This document shows positions 24,653 to 32,708 of a stretch of 64,000 nucleotides of DNA, one piece after another; the first letter of the stretch is position 1, and each line of letters begins with the position of its first letter. The stretch comes from CAJCIS01 sp965276755. GTDB taxonomy: Bacteria; Pseudomonadota; Alphaproteobacteria; Acetobacterales; Acetobacteraceae. Below the pieces are notes generated by a model. The model did not search any database and was not told the DNA's origin. It saw nothing but the letters and a program-made list of their open reading frames with translations. A program made the translations under genes and the position numbers. The stretch covers positions 2,418,001-2,482,000 of the forward strand of contig OZ255625.1 of assembly GCA_965276755.1 (NCBI GenBank), read 5' to 3'.

Positions 24653-25631
24653 CAATTTACAGAAACGATGGTGCACTAACATAACTATTTGGCCCAATGT
24701 ATTACCAGCATACGCCAGATGATGGGACTCTTTAGACTGCCATAGCGAAAGAGGCCCACACTCGCTCGGATCACCCACAAAACCCTTGAGCTTGCCGGTT
24801 AAGGCAGTATCCATGCTCATGATGGCCTTCCGAAGCTCGGCAGCCTGCGAGTCTTCAAGGTAGGCTTCTCCTAGCCAAAGGAATGCAAGCTCATAGGCGA
24901 TTTTGGCCATAGAGTGATGCAGATAGGCAAAGTTAGCTGACAAAGACAGATTTACGACCGGATTTTCAGTTGTTTCGGTTGCAAGCAGTGTCGTGCTCGC
25001 GAGCATATCGCCCTTTGAAAGCGGCGGTAAACCATGCCGTTTTCTTTCTCTTTGGATGATTTTTGGCAACTGCTCGCGATCTCTATAGTCCAGTGTGATT
25101 CGGCGCGTTTTTGCCCCTGTTGCGTCAACGATGTCCTCTGCATCATATAGCTGCCTAATATCCAGCTTACCCGTGACCTGGTCATAGCGAACTTGAACAC
25201 GCTTGCCGCTTTGACCCACCAGCTTATGATCACCCAAAGAATCTCATACCACGGCGGCGCAACACCGGCGTTGCCTGCTAGGCCAAGTTGTCCGCGGCGA
25301 ATACGAATTGGCAAGAAGTTGGTAAGCGCGCCATCGACCCGACTTCCAAGTTCCGAATTGCATCCTTGGCATACACGGTCAGTCGTGATTGTGCCTCCAA
25401 TTGCCAGCGGGAACACGTGCTCAATACTAGGTTGCTTTTCCTTCAGGCAGAAAATGCACCTCATGAGTCTGTCGCTTTCTAAGGAGAAGTGCTCATCAAC
25501 TGGCGTCGATTACCGCCGGATCTTTCAAGTTCTCATCCTGACGGATAAAGTCGGGAGGCCCGGGCTGGAACCGACCGCACATGACACCATACTACTGCTT
25601 GGCCGTTCTAGTCGCCATCCTCTTCCCGTCC

Positions 25632-25784
25632 CTACACCGCTCCCGGCCCAAGCAGCGGCACCTCCGCCGTGCGGTTCGAGCGCATGTCCGGGCCTGGCCG
25701 CAGCGCCGCTATGACAGCCGCACCCCCACACGCATTGCAGCGCAACCGCCGCAGCGCCTCGCCCACCATCAAAGCCCGATACAT
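25632..25784 (-). CDS. Candidate small conserved protein (start uncertain)
   Basis: The minus strand reads MYRALMVGEALRRLRCNACG, then GAAVIAALRPGPDMRS and ends VPLLGPGAV. The paired cysteines (CNAC) resemble a small zinc-ribbon protein, and the frame continues upstream as RPFDVRQLVG without a stop for some distance, so the true start is probably upstream of 25784 (perhaps near 25850) but no good start codon was found. Opposite-strand frames here look random. The function is unknown; it may be truncated at its N-terminus. Confidence 0.4.
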   Translation of the reverse strand: MYRALMVGEALRRLRCNACGGAAVIAALRPGPDMRSNRTAEVPLLGPGAV

Positions 25785-25935
25785 GCCCACGAGCTGGCGC
25801 ACGTCGAAGGGGCGCCCCCTAGCGCATGCAGGCGCCCCACAATCGACGGCGAGGGCCAGCCCGCAAAATCCGCCACTGGGGCTTGCAGGGCCTCCGCGCT
25901 GCGTTTTCTCGGCGATATATTATGGCCCATGGCGC

Positions 25936-26166
25936 CTACTCGGCCGGCTTACCCGCACCCGTGTTAAAATGGTACCGCATGGGCGGCTTCTTCATCACAA
26001 CAAAGCCGGACTGTGCCAGGCAGCGCGCCAGGTGTTCCGCCATCAGTTCTGCCATGAACCCGTCACCACGATGGAGGCGCTTGCGGCCGTCGAAGCGCTG
26101 GTGGTGGGCTAGAACCTGCTCCAGCTCGGCAGGATTGGCGGGGGTAAGAGGGCGATCGTCTGGCAT
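25936..26166 (-). CDS. Small conserved hypothetical protein (76 aa)
   Basis: The product starts MPDDRPLTPANPAELEQVLA and continues HHQRFDGRKRLHRGDGFMAE, then a helix LMAEHLARCLAQSGFVVMKK and a short tail. The regular amphipathic helices and charged residues suggest a real small soluble protein, possibly nucleic-acid binding given the Arg/His-rich centre. The ATG at 26166 is preceded by GGAAGG, supporting it over an in-frame start at 26247. It is followed upstream by tRNA-Asn. No family recognised. Confidence 0.65.
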   Translation of the reverse strand: MPDDRPLTPANPAELEQVLAHHQRFDGRKRLHRGDGFMAELMAEHLARCLAQSGFVVMKKPPMRYHFNTGAGKPAE

Positions 26167-26300
26167 GGGCGGAAGGTAAAACGGGAACAGGATGGGAACG
26201 AGGCATCCTTTAGATGACGAGCAGCAATGTATCGTCAGGCGTATCAAGCTCCAGGGCTGCTCGGAAATCGTCAGTCAAAACATGATGATACGGAGCGCCT

Positions 26301-26376
26301 TGGCTCCCGGAGTAGGACTCGAACCTACGACCGAGCGATTAACAGTCGCTTGCTCTACCAACTGAGCTATCCGGGA
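26301..26376 (-). tRNA. tRNA-Asn (GTT)
   Basis: The reverse strand folds as a full cloverleaf: acceptor TCCCGGA/TCCGGGA, D arm AGCTCAGTTGGTAGAGC, anticodon stem-loop GCGACTGTTAATCGC with anticodon GTT, T arm with GGTTCGAGTCC, and an encoded CCA end. Confidence 0.97.
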
Positions 26377-26501
26377 TCGCTGCCGCCTATAGCGCCAGGC
26401 TCCGCCAGCAGGCAAGCCCGGGCACATTCTGCCCATCCGCGCATCCGAAACGGCGCTGTCACGCGTAGAGCCTGATCGTACATTATAGTCAGGGTTACCG
26501 C

Positions 26502-26687
26502 ATGGATCAGTCCAGTCCTCCCACCCGCGCGCTCTCGCCCGTCGAACTGGCGGTGCGGCACGCGCTGGAACACGCCAGCACGTTTGGTGACCACCAGACG
26601 GCCGCAGAGCTGTCGTTGATCCTGGAAGCCATTGAGCTGCGCCAAAGTCATGGGCCAACCCAAGATCATAGGCCATCCCCGACATAG
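26502..26687 (+). CDS. Small hypothetical protein (61 aa)
   Basis: The product MDQSSPPTRALSPVELAVRH, then ALEHASTFGDHQTAAELSLI, LEAIELRQSHG is mainly helical, with no membrane span. AGGG lies about eight bases before the ATG. It sits between two features on the other strand. The compact, helix-forming composition favours a real gene, but nothing identifies its role. Confidence 0.5.
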   Translation: MDQSSPPTRALSPVELAVRHALEHASTFGDHQTAAELSLILEAIELRQSHGPTQDHRPSPT

Positions 26688-26772
26688 ATAAGTTCGGACC
26701 AGGGGAGCAGGCGCTGCTCGCCTGGCCGACGGCGAAATTCAGGCTCTCAGAGGCTTGGTAAGGCCCCTGCGA

Positions 26773-27510
26773 TTACGCCGAGACGTTGGTGCTCCGCTTC
26801 CAACTGATGAAACCGATCATCATGACGCCGACGATCAGGGCCGCGTAGCTGGCCGGTTCCGACACCGCATTGAACGCGCCGTTGGCGCAGTCGCCCGTGC
26901 CCCAGAAGATGCTCAGCGAGCCATTGTCCAGCGCTTGCACCACGTCGAAGGACATGTTGCTGAGCGTGATCGCCAGGTCGTATTGCCCGTTGCCCATCAG
27001 CGTGTCTGTAATCGTCACACCTTCGAGGAAGGTGCCGCCGGTCACGACGGTATAGGCCGTCTGGCCGCCGTTGTACCCGGATCCATATGTGATGCCCGAC
27101 CGGCTGCCCCAGATCTGGTTGGAGCTCAAGTCGCTGACGCCCGAGTAAAGGCCTGCTGTCGCGACACCACCATTGCCAGTCTGGGCGCCAAGGGAGATCG
27201 CATAGCCTGCGCCGACGCCGGCCAGGAAGATATCGGCGTAGCCGACATTGTAGCCGGCCACGGAATCGGTGCCGCTGAAGGCCGTGTAGTAGTTGAAGGT
27301 AGTCGTTGAGCCGTTTTCGACCACGGACAGCCCGGTGGTCTGGTAGGGCGTGCCGATATAGTTGTTCGGCGCCGTGTAGGCGTTGCCGTCCGACCCGTTA
27401 ACCGTGGTGATATTGCTCGTGGAGAAGGTCTCTGGTCCGGCGAGCGCACTGCCGGCACTGAGTATCAAACCACCGGCAAGCAAGCCCCGCACCAACATGT
27501 ACCGACTCAT
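26773..27510 (-). CDS. PEP-CTERM sorting domain protein
   Basis: The 245-residue protein has an N-terminal signal peptide (MSRYMLVRGLLAGGLILSAG, cleavage near ALA-GP), a glycine/serine/threonine-rich body with many aromatic-small alternations, and a C-terminal sorting signal: the motif SEPASYAALIVGVMMIGF, with a hydrophobic span and a basic end (WKRS). PEP-CTERM proteins are processed by an exosortase and exported to the surface, often in exopolysaccharide-producing bacteria. No exosortase gene is in the window. The ATG at 27510 gives the proper signal peptide. The 390-bp upstream region is low in GC and probably holds its promoter. Confidence 0.88.
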   Translation of the reverse strand: MSRYMLVRGLLAGGLILSAGSALAGPETFSTSNITTVNGSDGNAYTAPNNYIGTPYQTTGLSVVENGSTTTFNYYTAFSGTDSVAGYNVGYADIFLAGVGAGYAISLGAQTGNGGVATAGLYSGVSDLSSNQIWGSRSGITYGSGYNGGQTAYTVVTGGTFLEGVTITDTLMGNGQYDLAITLSNMSFDVVQALDNGSLSIFWGTGDCANGAFNAVSEPASYAALIVGVMMIGFISWKRSTNVSA

Positions 27511-27900
27511 GAGACAAATCCCCCCAAACACTTTCGATGGGCGGTGGTGTTGTCCAGAATTAACCCTTCGTCAACCAAAAAAACGATTTAAGACGCAGAA
27601 TCTTGGATCAAATCGTCCAGAACGTTATCTTTTATCTTTTATTCTACCTGGCGTTGAGCTGGGCGTTGGACGATTGGTTTGCAGGACGGGTGCCGGCTAT
27701 ACCAACAGCCATTCGTCCACATCTTGAGCTTTCTCTTGATAATGAGATGACGTCCTGCTGCCGCGGTTCGTCGTTACAAATCTGGATGCTTCAACGACGC
27801 TGCGGGTTGCAGTATACCGAGAACAGCGAAGCCGCATTGGTGCCTGCCACGCGCAACAGCCTGCAAAGCTAAACGGAGCGGGCGAGCCTAAGCTTTTAGT
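27511..27900. other. Gene-poor, lower-GC stretch
   Basis: One plus-strand frame from a TTG at about 27603 would encode a hydrophobic segment (VIFYLLFYLALSWALDDWF), but it has no ribosome binding site and no family. It also runs toward the oppositely oriented tRNA-Leu. Promoters for the PEP-CTERM gene are expected near 27520-27600. Confidence 0.4.
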
Positions 27901-27986
27901 TGGTGCGGGTGGCCGGACTTGAACCGGCAAGGGGTTGCCCCCGTCTGATTTTGAGTCAGATGCGGTTACCGTTTCGCCACACCCGC
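27901..27986 (-). tRNA. tRNA-Leu (CAA)
   Basis: The reverse strand gives acceptor GCGGGTG/CACCCGC, an anticodon loop CTCAAAA with anticodon CAA, a long variable arm (GGGGGCAACCCCTT) typical of leucine tRNAs, T arm GGTTCAAGTCC and an encoded CCA end. Confidence 0.97.
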
Positions 27987-28095
27987 GCCTTGCGCCCAGC
28001 GCCGCAACAAGGCTGCCCGTGTAGCCGGGGTGGGGGCGGAAAGGCAACAGCGGCGGCTGGAGCAAGGGCGCAGTTACCCTTATGCTCCGTGCCGG

Positions 28096-28674
28096 ATGAC
28101 CGACCAGCAGGCAGACCTTTTCGCCGCGCCGATCCTGCCGGGCCTCTCGCTAGCGCCCGACGTCGTCACGGGCGGCGAGGAGGCAGCGCTGATCGAAGGC
28201 ATTGAAGCGACCGCACTCAGCCCGGTCCGCTATAAGGGCTGGTTCGGCAAACGTATGATTGCCTCATTCGGCTGGCACTATGATTTCGAGCGGGCGGAAC
28301 TTGCGCCCGCCGATCCGATCCCGCCTTTTCTGCAACCGTTGCTTGAACGCGCGGCCGGCTTTGCAGGGCTTGATGCCGCCGCACTCGAGCAGGCGCTGCT
28401 GATGCGCTACGATCCGGGCGTGAAGATCGGCTGGCACCGCGACCGGCCGGTGTTTGGGGAGGTGGTTGGTGTTTCGCTTGGCGTGGCGGCGGTTTTGCGT
28501 TTTCGCAAGTGCGGCGGCGCGGGGTTTGGCCGAGCTGCGTTGCCGTTGGCGCCGCGCTCGATTTATCACATGAGGGGTGAGGCGCGGCATGGCTGGGAGC
28601 ATAGCATTGCGGAGATGGCGGTGCGGCGGTGGTCGGTGACGTTTCGGAGTTTGGTTAAAGGCAAGCATACATAA
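28096..28674 (+). CDS. AlkB-like 2-oxoglutarate/Fe(II) dioxygenase
   Basis: The 192-residue protein resembles AlkB homologues that oxidatively demethylate alkylated DNA or RNA. The iron ligands are visible as H-x-D in IGWHRDRPVFG and the later His in RHGWEHSI; the 2-oxoglutarate-binding Arg is in RRWSVTFRSL. MRYDPGVKIG and GVSLGVAAVLRFR form the jellyroll strands around them. The ATG at 28096 follows the tRNA-Leu gene on the other strand. It stands alone rather than with ada or alkA. The 3' end is followed by repeat A. Base-repair function is by family; substrate not determined. Confidence 0.92.
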   Translation: MTDQQADLFAAPILPGLSLAPDVVTGGEEAALIEGIEATALSPVRYKGWFGKRMIASFGWHYDFERAELAPADPIPPFLQPLLERAAGFAGLDAAALEQALLMRYDPGVKIGWHRDRPVFGEVVGVSLGVAAVLRFRKCGGAGFGRAALPLAPRSIYHMRGEARHGWEHSIAEMAVRRWSVTFRSLVKGKHT

Positions 28675-28691
28675 TAATAGGCAAGTGAAGA

Positions 28692-28793
28692 ATTGGGGGA
28701 GATGTGCCATCCCCCCCAAACCCCCCGTCATTTATTTAGCCCTCGTCCTAAAAATCGACGGGGGGTCTGGGGGGGATGGCACATCTCCCCCAG
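28692..28793. repeat. Repeat A, two inverted halves
   Basis: The halves are separated by about 25 bp of A/T-rich sequence (CATTTATTTAG region). The element lies between the AlkB gene and the convergent aldehyde dehydrogenase and ends CCAGCCTTTTTT, so a bidirectional terminator role is plausible. Confidence 0.9.
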
Positions 28794-28799
28794 CCTTTT

Positions 28800-30254
28800 T
28801 TAGTTGCACGGCCCCAACGCCGCATCCGCAATAGCCCCAGCCTTGGCATAAGGCGAAAAGAACGCATCGATATGATCGCCCGTCCCACGCACCACCACGC
28901 CCCGCTGGTTCGAAAATTCGCGAAATCCCTCCACGCCATGATGCCGGCCCATGCCGCTCATGCCCACGCCGCCGAAAGCCAAAGAAGGCAGCGCGCCCTG
29001 CACCGCGCAGGTATTGACTGCCGCACCCCCTGAAATGGTCTGGTTCAGCACGCGGTCCGTCTCGCCGGGGTCTTCGCCAAAGACGTAGAGCCCAAGAGGA
29101 TGTTCGCCCGCATTGACCGAAGCGATCGCGCCATCCAGCGTGTCGTATGGCACGACTGGCAGGATGGGCCCGAATATCTCCTCCTGCATGATGCGCAGAT
29201 GCGCCGGCGGATCCAGAACCAGGCTGAGCGGCATGCGTCGTGTGGTGCGGTCCGGCGGTCCGTCTGCTTCCAGCGTCACGATACGGCATTGATGCGCGCG
29301 CGCTTCGGCCAGCATGTCGCCCAGGCGATCGAAATGCCGCAACGAGATGATGCCCGTGCATTCGCCACTGCGCGAATACTCGGGTGCCGCCTGCGCCACG
29401 AAAGCCAGCGCATGATCGGCAAATGCGGTCATATCGGCGCGCGGCACGAGCGCGTAATCGACCGAGATGCACATCTGTCCGTTCTTGACGATCTTCGTGC
29501 CGATCACCGATTTCACGTTCTCCGTATTGACCGATCCCGGCGTCATGATTGCCGGACACTTGCCGCCCAGCTCCAATGTGACGGGCGTCAAATTGCGCGC
29601 GGCCGCGGCCATCACCTGGCGCCCGACCTGCGGGCTGCCGGTATAGAGCAGATGGTCCCACGGTAAATCGGCAAAGGCGCGCGCCAGGTCCAGCCCGCCA
29701 GTAACGACATGGACCAGATCGGGCGGGTAATGCGCGGCCACCATCTCGGCGAGCAAGTCGGCGCAAGCCGGCGTGTACTCGCTCGGCTTGACGATCACGC
29801 GATTGCCTGCCGCGAGCATTTCGATCATTGGGCCAACGGACAGATCAAACGGAAAATTCCACGGCACGATATTGCCGATGACACCCTTGGGCTGGCTCTG
29901 GATATAGGCGCGCGCCGTGCCGAGCATGGCGGGATCGGCGTGCCGCGGCGAGGGGGCCATCCATTCCTCCAGGTGGGCCAGCACGTAATGCGCGCGGCCG
30001 ATGACGCCCAGCACCTCGATCAGATCGGAGGCGGGTTCGGGGTGGTGGCCGAAATCGGCGTGCAGGGCGGCGCGGATGCGCGCGCGATTGGCCGCCAACA
30101 TGGCAATCAATGTCTCGATGCGCGCGCGCCGCTCGGCCAGGCCTGGCGCGCGGTCGGCGGCAAAGGCTGCGCGCTGGCGTTCGAAGGCTGCGCGCATGTC
30201 GGCAATGGCCGCATCATCGCCGTGCACGGTCGCTGTGGCTTGCAGAATGGACAT
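28800..30254 (-). CDS. Coniferyl-aldehyde-dehydrogenase-like enzyme
   Basis: The 484-residue protein is an aldehyde dehydrogenase of the coniferyl aldehyde dehydrogenase (CalB) group, oxidising aldehydes to acids with NAD(P). Key residues: VPWNFPFDLSVGPM with the conserved Asn, KPSEYTP, catalytic Glu in TLELGGKCPAI, catalytic Cys in NGQMCISVDYA and EEIFGPILPV. Lacking transmembrane segments, it is cytoplasmic. It is the last gene of a minus-strand operon, 3 bp after the SDR gene, itself overlapping a MaoC-like gene. The trio suggests stepwise oxidation of a hydroxylated or unsaturated acyl or aromatic substrate; the exact substrate is unknown. Confidence 0.92.
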   Translation of the reverse strand: MSILQATATVHGDDAAIADMRAAFERQRAAFAADRAPGLAERRARIETLIAMLAANRARIRAALHADFGHHPEPASDLIEVLGVIGRAHYVLAHLEEWMAPSPRHADPAMLGTARAYIQSQPKGVIGNIVPWNFPFDLSVGPMIEMLAAGNRVIVKPSEYTPACADLLAEMVAAHYPPDLVHVVTGGLDLARAFADLPWDHLLYTGSPQVGRQVMAAAARNLTPVTLELGGKCPAIMTPGSVNTENVKSVIGTKIVKNGQMCISVDYALVPRADMTAFADHALAFVAQAAPEYSRSGECTGIISLRHFDRLGDMLAEARAHQCRIVTLEADGPPDRTTRRMPLSLVLDPPAHLRIMQEEIFGPILPVVPYDTLDGAIASVNAGEHPLGLYVFGEDPGETDRVLNQTISGGAAVNTCAVQGALPSLAFGGVGMSGMGRHHGVEGFREFSNQRGVVVRGTGDHIDAFFSPYAKAGAIADAALGPCN

Positions 30255-30257
30255 GAC

Positions 30258-31127
30258 CTATCCTCCGTTTTCTTGTTTGCCCTGCCAGGCATAGCCCATT
30301 TGGCGCGCGCCCGAGATCGTCAGCCGTCGCAGCAGCCCGCGCGAGAACCGCCGCGCGAAATAGACCGATGCCGCACTCGGGCCGGCGAGCACGATGTCTT
30401 CGCCGCGCTTGACCGCGCGCACGATGCGCGCCGCCACGACGGCAGGGTGAACGCCCTTCGTGCGATAATGCTGTTCGAGCTTGTCCAGTGTCGCGGCCGG
30501 CACGCCCTGCGCCACCGCCGCACGGTTGCGCACGATCGGCGTATTGATCACGCCGGGACAGACGACGGTGACGTGCACCGCGCTGCCGTCGAGCTCCATG
30601 GACAGCGCGTCGGACAGCCCAAGCACCGCGTGCTTTGTGGCCGAATAGGCGCTCAGATTGGGCACAGGATAAAGCCCCGCGGCGGAGGCGACATTGACCA
30701 GGCTGCGTTGCCCGCCTGCCGCAATCATGGCGGGCAGAAAGGCGCGCGCGATATGCACGACACCCATCAGATTGACCGCAATGATGCGCTGCCAGGCCTC
30801 CAGCGGCGTGTCCAGAAACGGCCCGATGTAGCCTATGCCTGCATTGTTTATGGTGACATGCGGTGCGCCAGCCTGGGCCATCACGGCGTCAGCCAGTGCG
30901 GTCACGGCGGCAGGATCGCTGACATCACAGCCCCATTCCAGGCAGCGCACGCCAATTTGTGTGACCATACGCGTGGTTTCGGCCAGGCGCGCGGCATCGA
31001 GGTCAACCGCCACGATATGCCCACCCTCGCGCGCAAAGGCGAGCGCGCATTCCTGCCCGATGCCCGAGGCTGCACCGGTGATGAGCACCCACACACCCTT
31101 GAGGTCGGCCACGCCCGCGGCACTCAT
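30258..31127 (-). CDS. Short-chain dehydrogenase/reductase
   Basis: The 289-residue protein is a classical SDR: nucleotide-binding TGAASGIGQECALAF, NNAGIGYIGPF, catalytic Ser in LVNVASAAGLY, the YSATK catalytic Tyr/Lys pair, then VCPGVINTPI. The acidic residue at the end of the second strand (AVDLDAARL) favours NAD(H). A C-terminal extension (VYFARRFSRGLLRRLTIS) is amphipathic and may contact membranes. The ATG at 31127 overlaps the stop of the MaoC-like gene by 4 bp, and the aldehyde dehydrogenase follows by 3 bp, so the three are co-translated. It probably reduces or oxidises the intermediate passed between those partners. Confidence 0.93.
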   Translation of the reverse strand: MSAAGVADLKGVWVLITGAASGIGQECALAFAREGGHIVAVDLDAARLAETTRMVTQIGVRCLEWGCDVSDPAAVTALADAVMAQAGAPHVTINNAGIGYIGPFLDTPLEAWQRIIAVNLMGVVHIARAFLPAMIAAGGQRSLVNVASAAGLYPVPNLSAYSATKHAVLGLSDALSMELDGSAVHVTVVCPGVINTPIVRNRAAVAQGVPAATLDKLEQHYRTKGVHPAVVAARIVRAVKRGEDIVLAGPSAASVYFARRFSRGLLRRLTISGARQMGYAWQGKQENGG

Positions 31128-32044
31128 GCCTGTGCCGCCTCGGCGTAGCCCGCGTAGGAGTTTTTCATCAGTGCGTGGTTGAGCAGCATCTCCGCGCGCA
31201 GATGGGTGCCCGATGCGTCGAAGATGCGTGTGCGCATCCAGTAGGATTCCGTTCGGCGGCTTTCGGACAGCGCCACGATTTCCCGCCGCAGCCTGTACTC
31301 TTCGCCGACAAAAAGCGGACCGTCGATCATGCGGATTTCCTGATCGGCAAACAGGCCCACGGCGGGGCCGCGAACGGGAAAGCGGGCTTGCGGGCTGGAA
31401 TATTCGGCCAGCACGCTGACCATTTCCAGCGGAATGATGGCGCGGCCCCAGGGCGAGGATGCTGCGTCCGTGTACCACGGGGAATTCTCGGTCATGACCG
31501 CCAATTTCTGCGCCAACGAAAAGGGATAGAGCGCGCCCATGTGCTGATCGGCGTCCATGCGCACGATCTCGTCGGCCACACCCGCCATGCCGACGCGCAA
31601 ATCTTGCAGGATCAGCAGCCGCGCCGGCGGGCGCAGCGCGGCCAGGCGCGCCTCGAGCAGCGTCTGCCCAAAATCGGGGCCGAGGCTGGCGCTGGCCTCC
31701 AGCACAGGCGTGCCGTCCTCCTTTTCCGCCCAGATGCGGGTGGCGGTTACGCCGGGCGGCGGGATTTCCGCCCAGGCGCGCACCGCCTCGCCTTCGATGA
31801 CCATGTTGAGGTAATGGGCCGAGAGGCAGCCACGCTCATACCACGCCCGGCCCCATAAATGGGCGAGCAGAGGCGGAAACAGGCTGAAATGGGTGGGGCC
31901 CTCGATGGGGCCGGCGCGGAAGCCCAGTTTTTCGGCCATGGCGTCGTCATGCACCGAGGCGTGGCCGCCATAGGCCTGATCGGCCAGCATCTGGCGCGGA
32001 TGGCGGAGCGGGCCGCGCAGGGTTAGCGGGGTGTCGAAGCTCAT
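31124..32044 (-). CDS. MaoC/hotdog-like protein (hydratase-type)
   Basis: The 306-residue protein looks like a double hotdog protein related to MaoC-type enoyl hydratases: HASVHDDAMAEKLGFRAGPI, EGPTHFSLFPPLLAHLWGR (the position where hydratases carry their active-site Asp-x5-His region, here less clear), then a second half with QEIRMIDGPLFVGEEYRLRR and SYWMRTRIFDASG. Hydration or thioester binding of acyl-CoA is a reasonable guess by family but not proven. It is first in the operon with the SDR and aldehyde dehydrogenase. The ATG at 32044 is about 70 bp from the divergent kinase start, so both promoters share a short region. Confidence 0.75.
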   Translation of the reverse strand: MSFDTPLTLRGPLRHPRQMLADQAYGGHASVHDDAMAEKLGFRAGPIEGPTHFSLFPPLLAHLWGRAWYERGCLSAHYLNMVIEGEAVRAWAEIPPPGVTATRIWAEKEDGTPVLEASASLGPDFGQTLLEARLAALRPPARLLILQDLRVGMAGVADEIVRMDADQHMGALYPFSLAQKLAVMTENSPWYTDAASSPWGRAIIPLEMVSVLAEYSSPQARFPVRGPAVGLFADQEIRMIDGPLFVGEEYRLRREIVALSESRRTESYWMRTRIFDASGTHLRAEMLLNHALMKNSYAGYAEAAQA

Positions 32045-32111
32045 GGGCGATCCTCGGCGGCAGGTCAGGCCGCGATTGACCCCATTGGCGGCCATGCTGT
32101 CCACTGCGGCC

Positions 32112-32678
32112 ATGCTGATCGTCTTTGGCGGCCTGCCCGGCACCGGCAAGACAACCCTCTCTCGCGCCATCGCCGCGCGACGGGGCGCATTTCACTTGCG
32201 CATCGATGTCATCGAGCAAGCGTTGCGTGAGGCCCGCATTCCCCCCGATCTGATCGGCGCGGCCGGCTATCACGTCGCGGGCGATTTGGCGGCGGCCAAT
32301 CTTGGCGGCGGGCTGTCGGTCGTGATCGATGCCGTGAACCCGGTCGCGGAAAGCCGCGCGGCCTGGCGGTCTATTGCCGCGGCCGCGTGCGTGCGCCTGA
32401 TCGAAATCGAACTGGTTTGTTCGGATGCGCGCTTGCACCGTGCGCGGCTGGAGGGCCGATCCGGCGATATTGCCGGCCTGGCGCTTCCGGGCTGGGCCGA
32501 TGTGTGCGCGCACCACTACGAGCCTTGGGGTGAGCCGCACGCGGTTATCGACACGGGGGGGCTGACGGTGGAGGCGGCTATTGCGGCGGTTGAGAGGGCG
32601 ATTGGAGTCCATCAGAATGCTGCGGAAAGTAGGCTGGGTGAGATGCGCCATCCCCCCCAGACCCCCCATCAATTTTAA
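32112..32678 (+). CDS. P-loop kinase-like ATPase with repeat-encoded tail
   Basis: The 188-residue protein starts with a Walker A motif (MLIVFGGLPGTGKTTLSRAI) and has the small-molecule kinase layout: a FHLRIDVIEQALREA segment, VVIDAVNPVAESRAAW (Walker B-like Asp) and a lid-type Arg-rich part (RLHRARLEGRSGD). It likely phosphorylates a small metabolite. The start at 32112 begins at the P-loop strand; 32094 is an alternative. The last 15 residues (RLGEMRHPPQTPHQF) are encoded by a half copy of repeat A, which also provides the stop, so the native C-terminus ended near ESRLG or earlier. Confidence 0.82.
   Translation: MLIVFGGLPGTGKTTLSRAIAARRGAFHLRIDVIEQALREARIPPDLIGAAGYHVAGDLAAANLGGGLSVVIDAVNPVAESRAAWRSIAAAACVRLIEIELVCSDARLHRARLEGRSGDIAGLALPGWADVCAHHYEPWGEPHAVIDTGGLTVEAAIAAVERAIGVHQNAAESRLGEMRHPPQTPHQF
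32635..32672. repeat. Repeat A half copy inside a gene end
   Basis: GGGTGAGATGCGCCATCCCC plus CCCAGACCCCCCATC matches the left half of repeat A with a few substitutions. It is read as the final codons of the kinase-like gene. Confidence 0.85.
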
Positions 32679-32708
32679 GTCTCTATTTAATTGATAGCGA
32701 GATCTGTG

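Larger units (their letters stand above)
23277..24680 (-). mobile_element. IS256 family insertion sequence (1404 bp)
   Basis: The element is flanked by an exact 8-bp direct repeat ATAACTAT at 23269-23276 and 24681-24688, the normal IS256 target duplication length. The 27-bp ends are imperfect inverted repeats sharing AGTGCA and TTTCTGTAAATT. It carries one intact transposase on the minus strand. The intact duplication and the perfect reading frame across the repaired target show the insertion into the HNH gene is recent. Confidence 0.93.
23052..25464 (-). pseudogene. HNH endonuclease gene, frameshifted and split by IS256
   Basis: The gene begins at the ATG at 25464 with a zinc-HNH motif: MRCIFCLKEKQPSIEHVFPL, then CQGCNSELG. 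It changes frame at about 25230, where TTTGGGTGATC would need one more G to join YEILW to GDHKLVGQSGKR. The second frame runs to GQIVM at the IS256 element (23277-24680). Removing the IS and one copy of its 8-bp duplication joins GQIV to IAIRVFDLYAAAITVTES in frame, and the gene ends at 23052 with TGARPPFTDPL. The ancestral protein was about 330 residues. HNH proteins cut DNA in restriction, homing or phage defence; no methyltransferase partner is visible. Confidence 0.88.

Noticed and set aside
27603..27872. Small hydrophobic plus-strand frame
   Set aside because: TTG start without ribosome binding site and a tail that looks random; kept only as a note in the gene-poor stretch.
29709..31148. 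Plus-strand open frame antisense to the aldehyde dehydrogenase and SDR
   Set aside because: No recognised motif; the opposite strand contains conserved catalytic residues of two enzymes.
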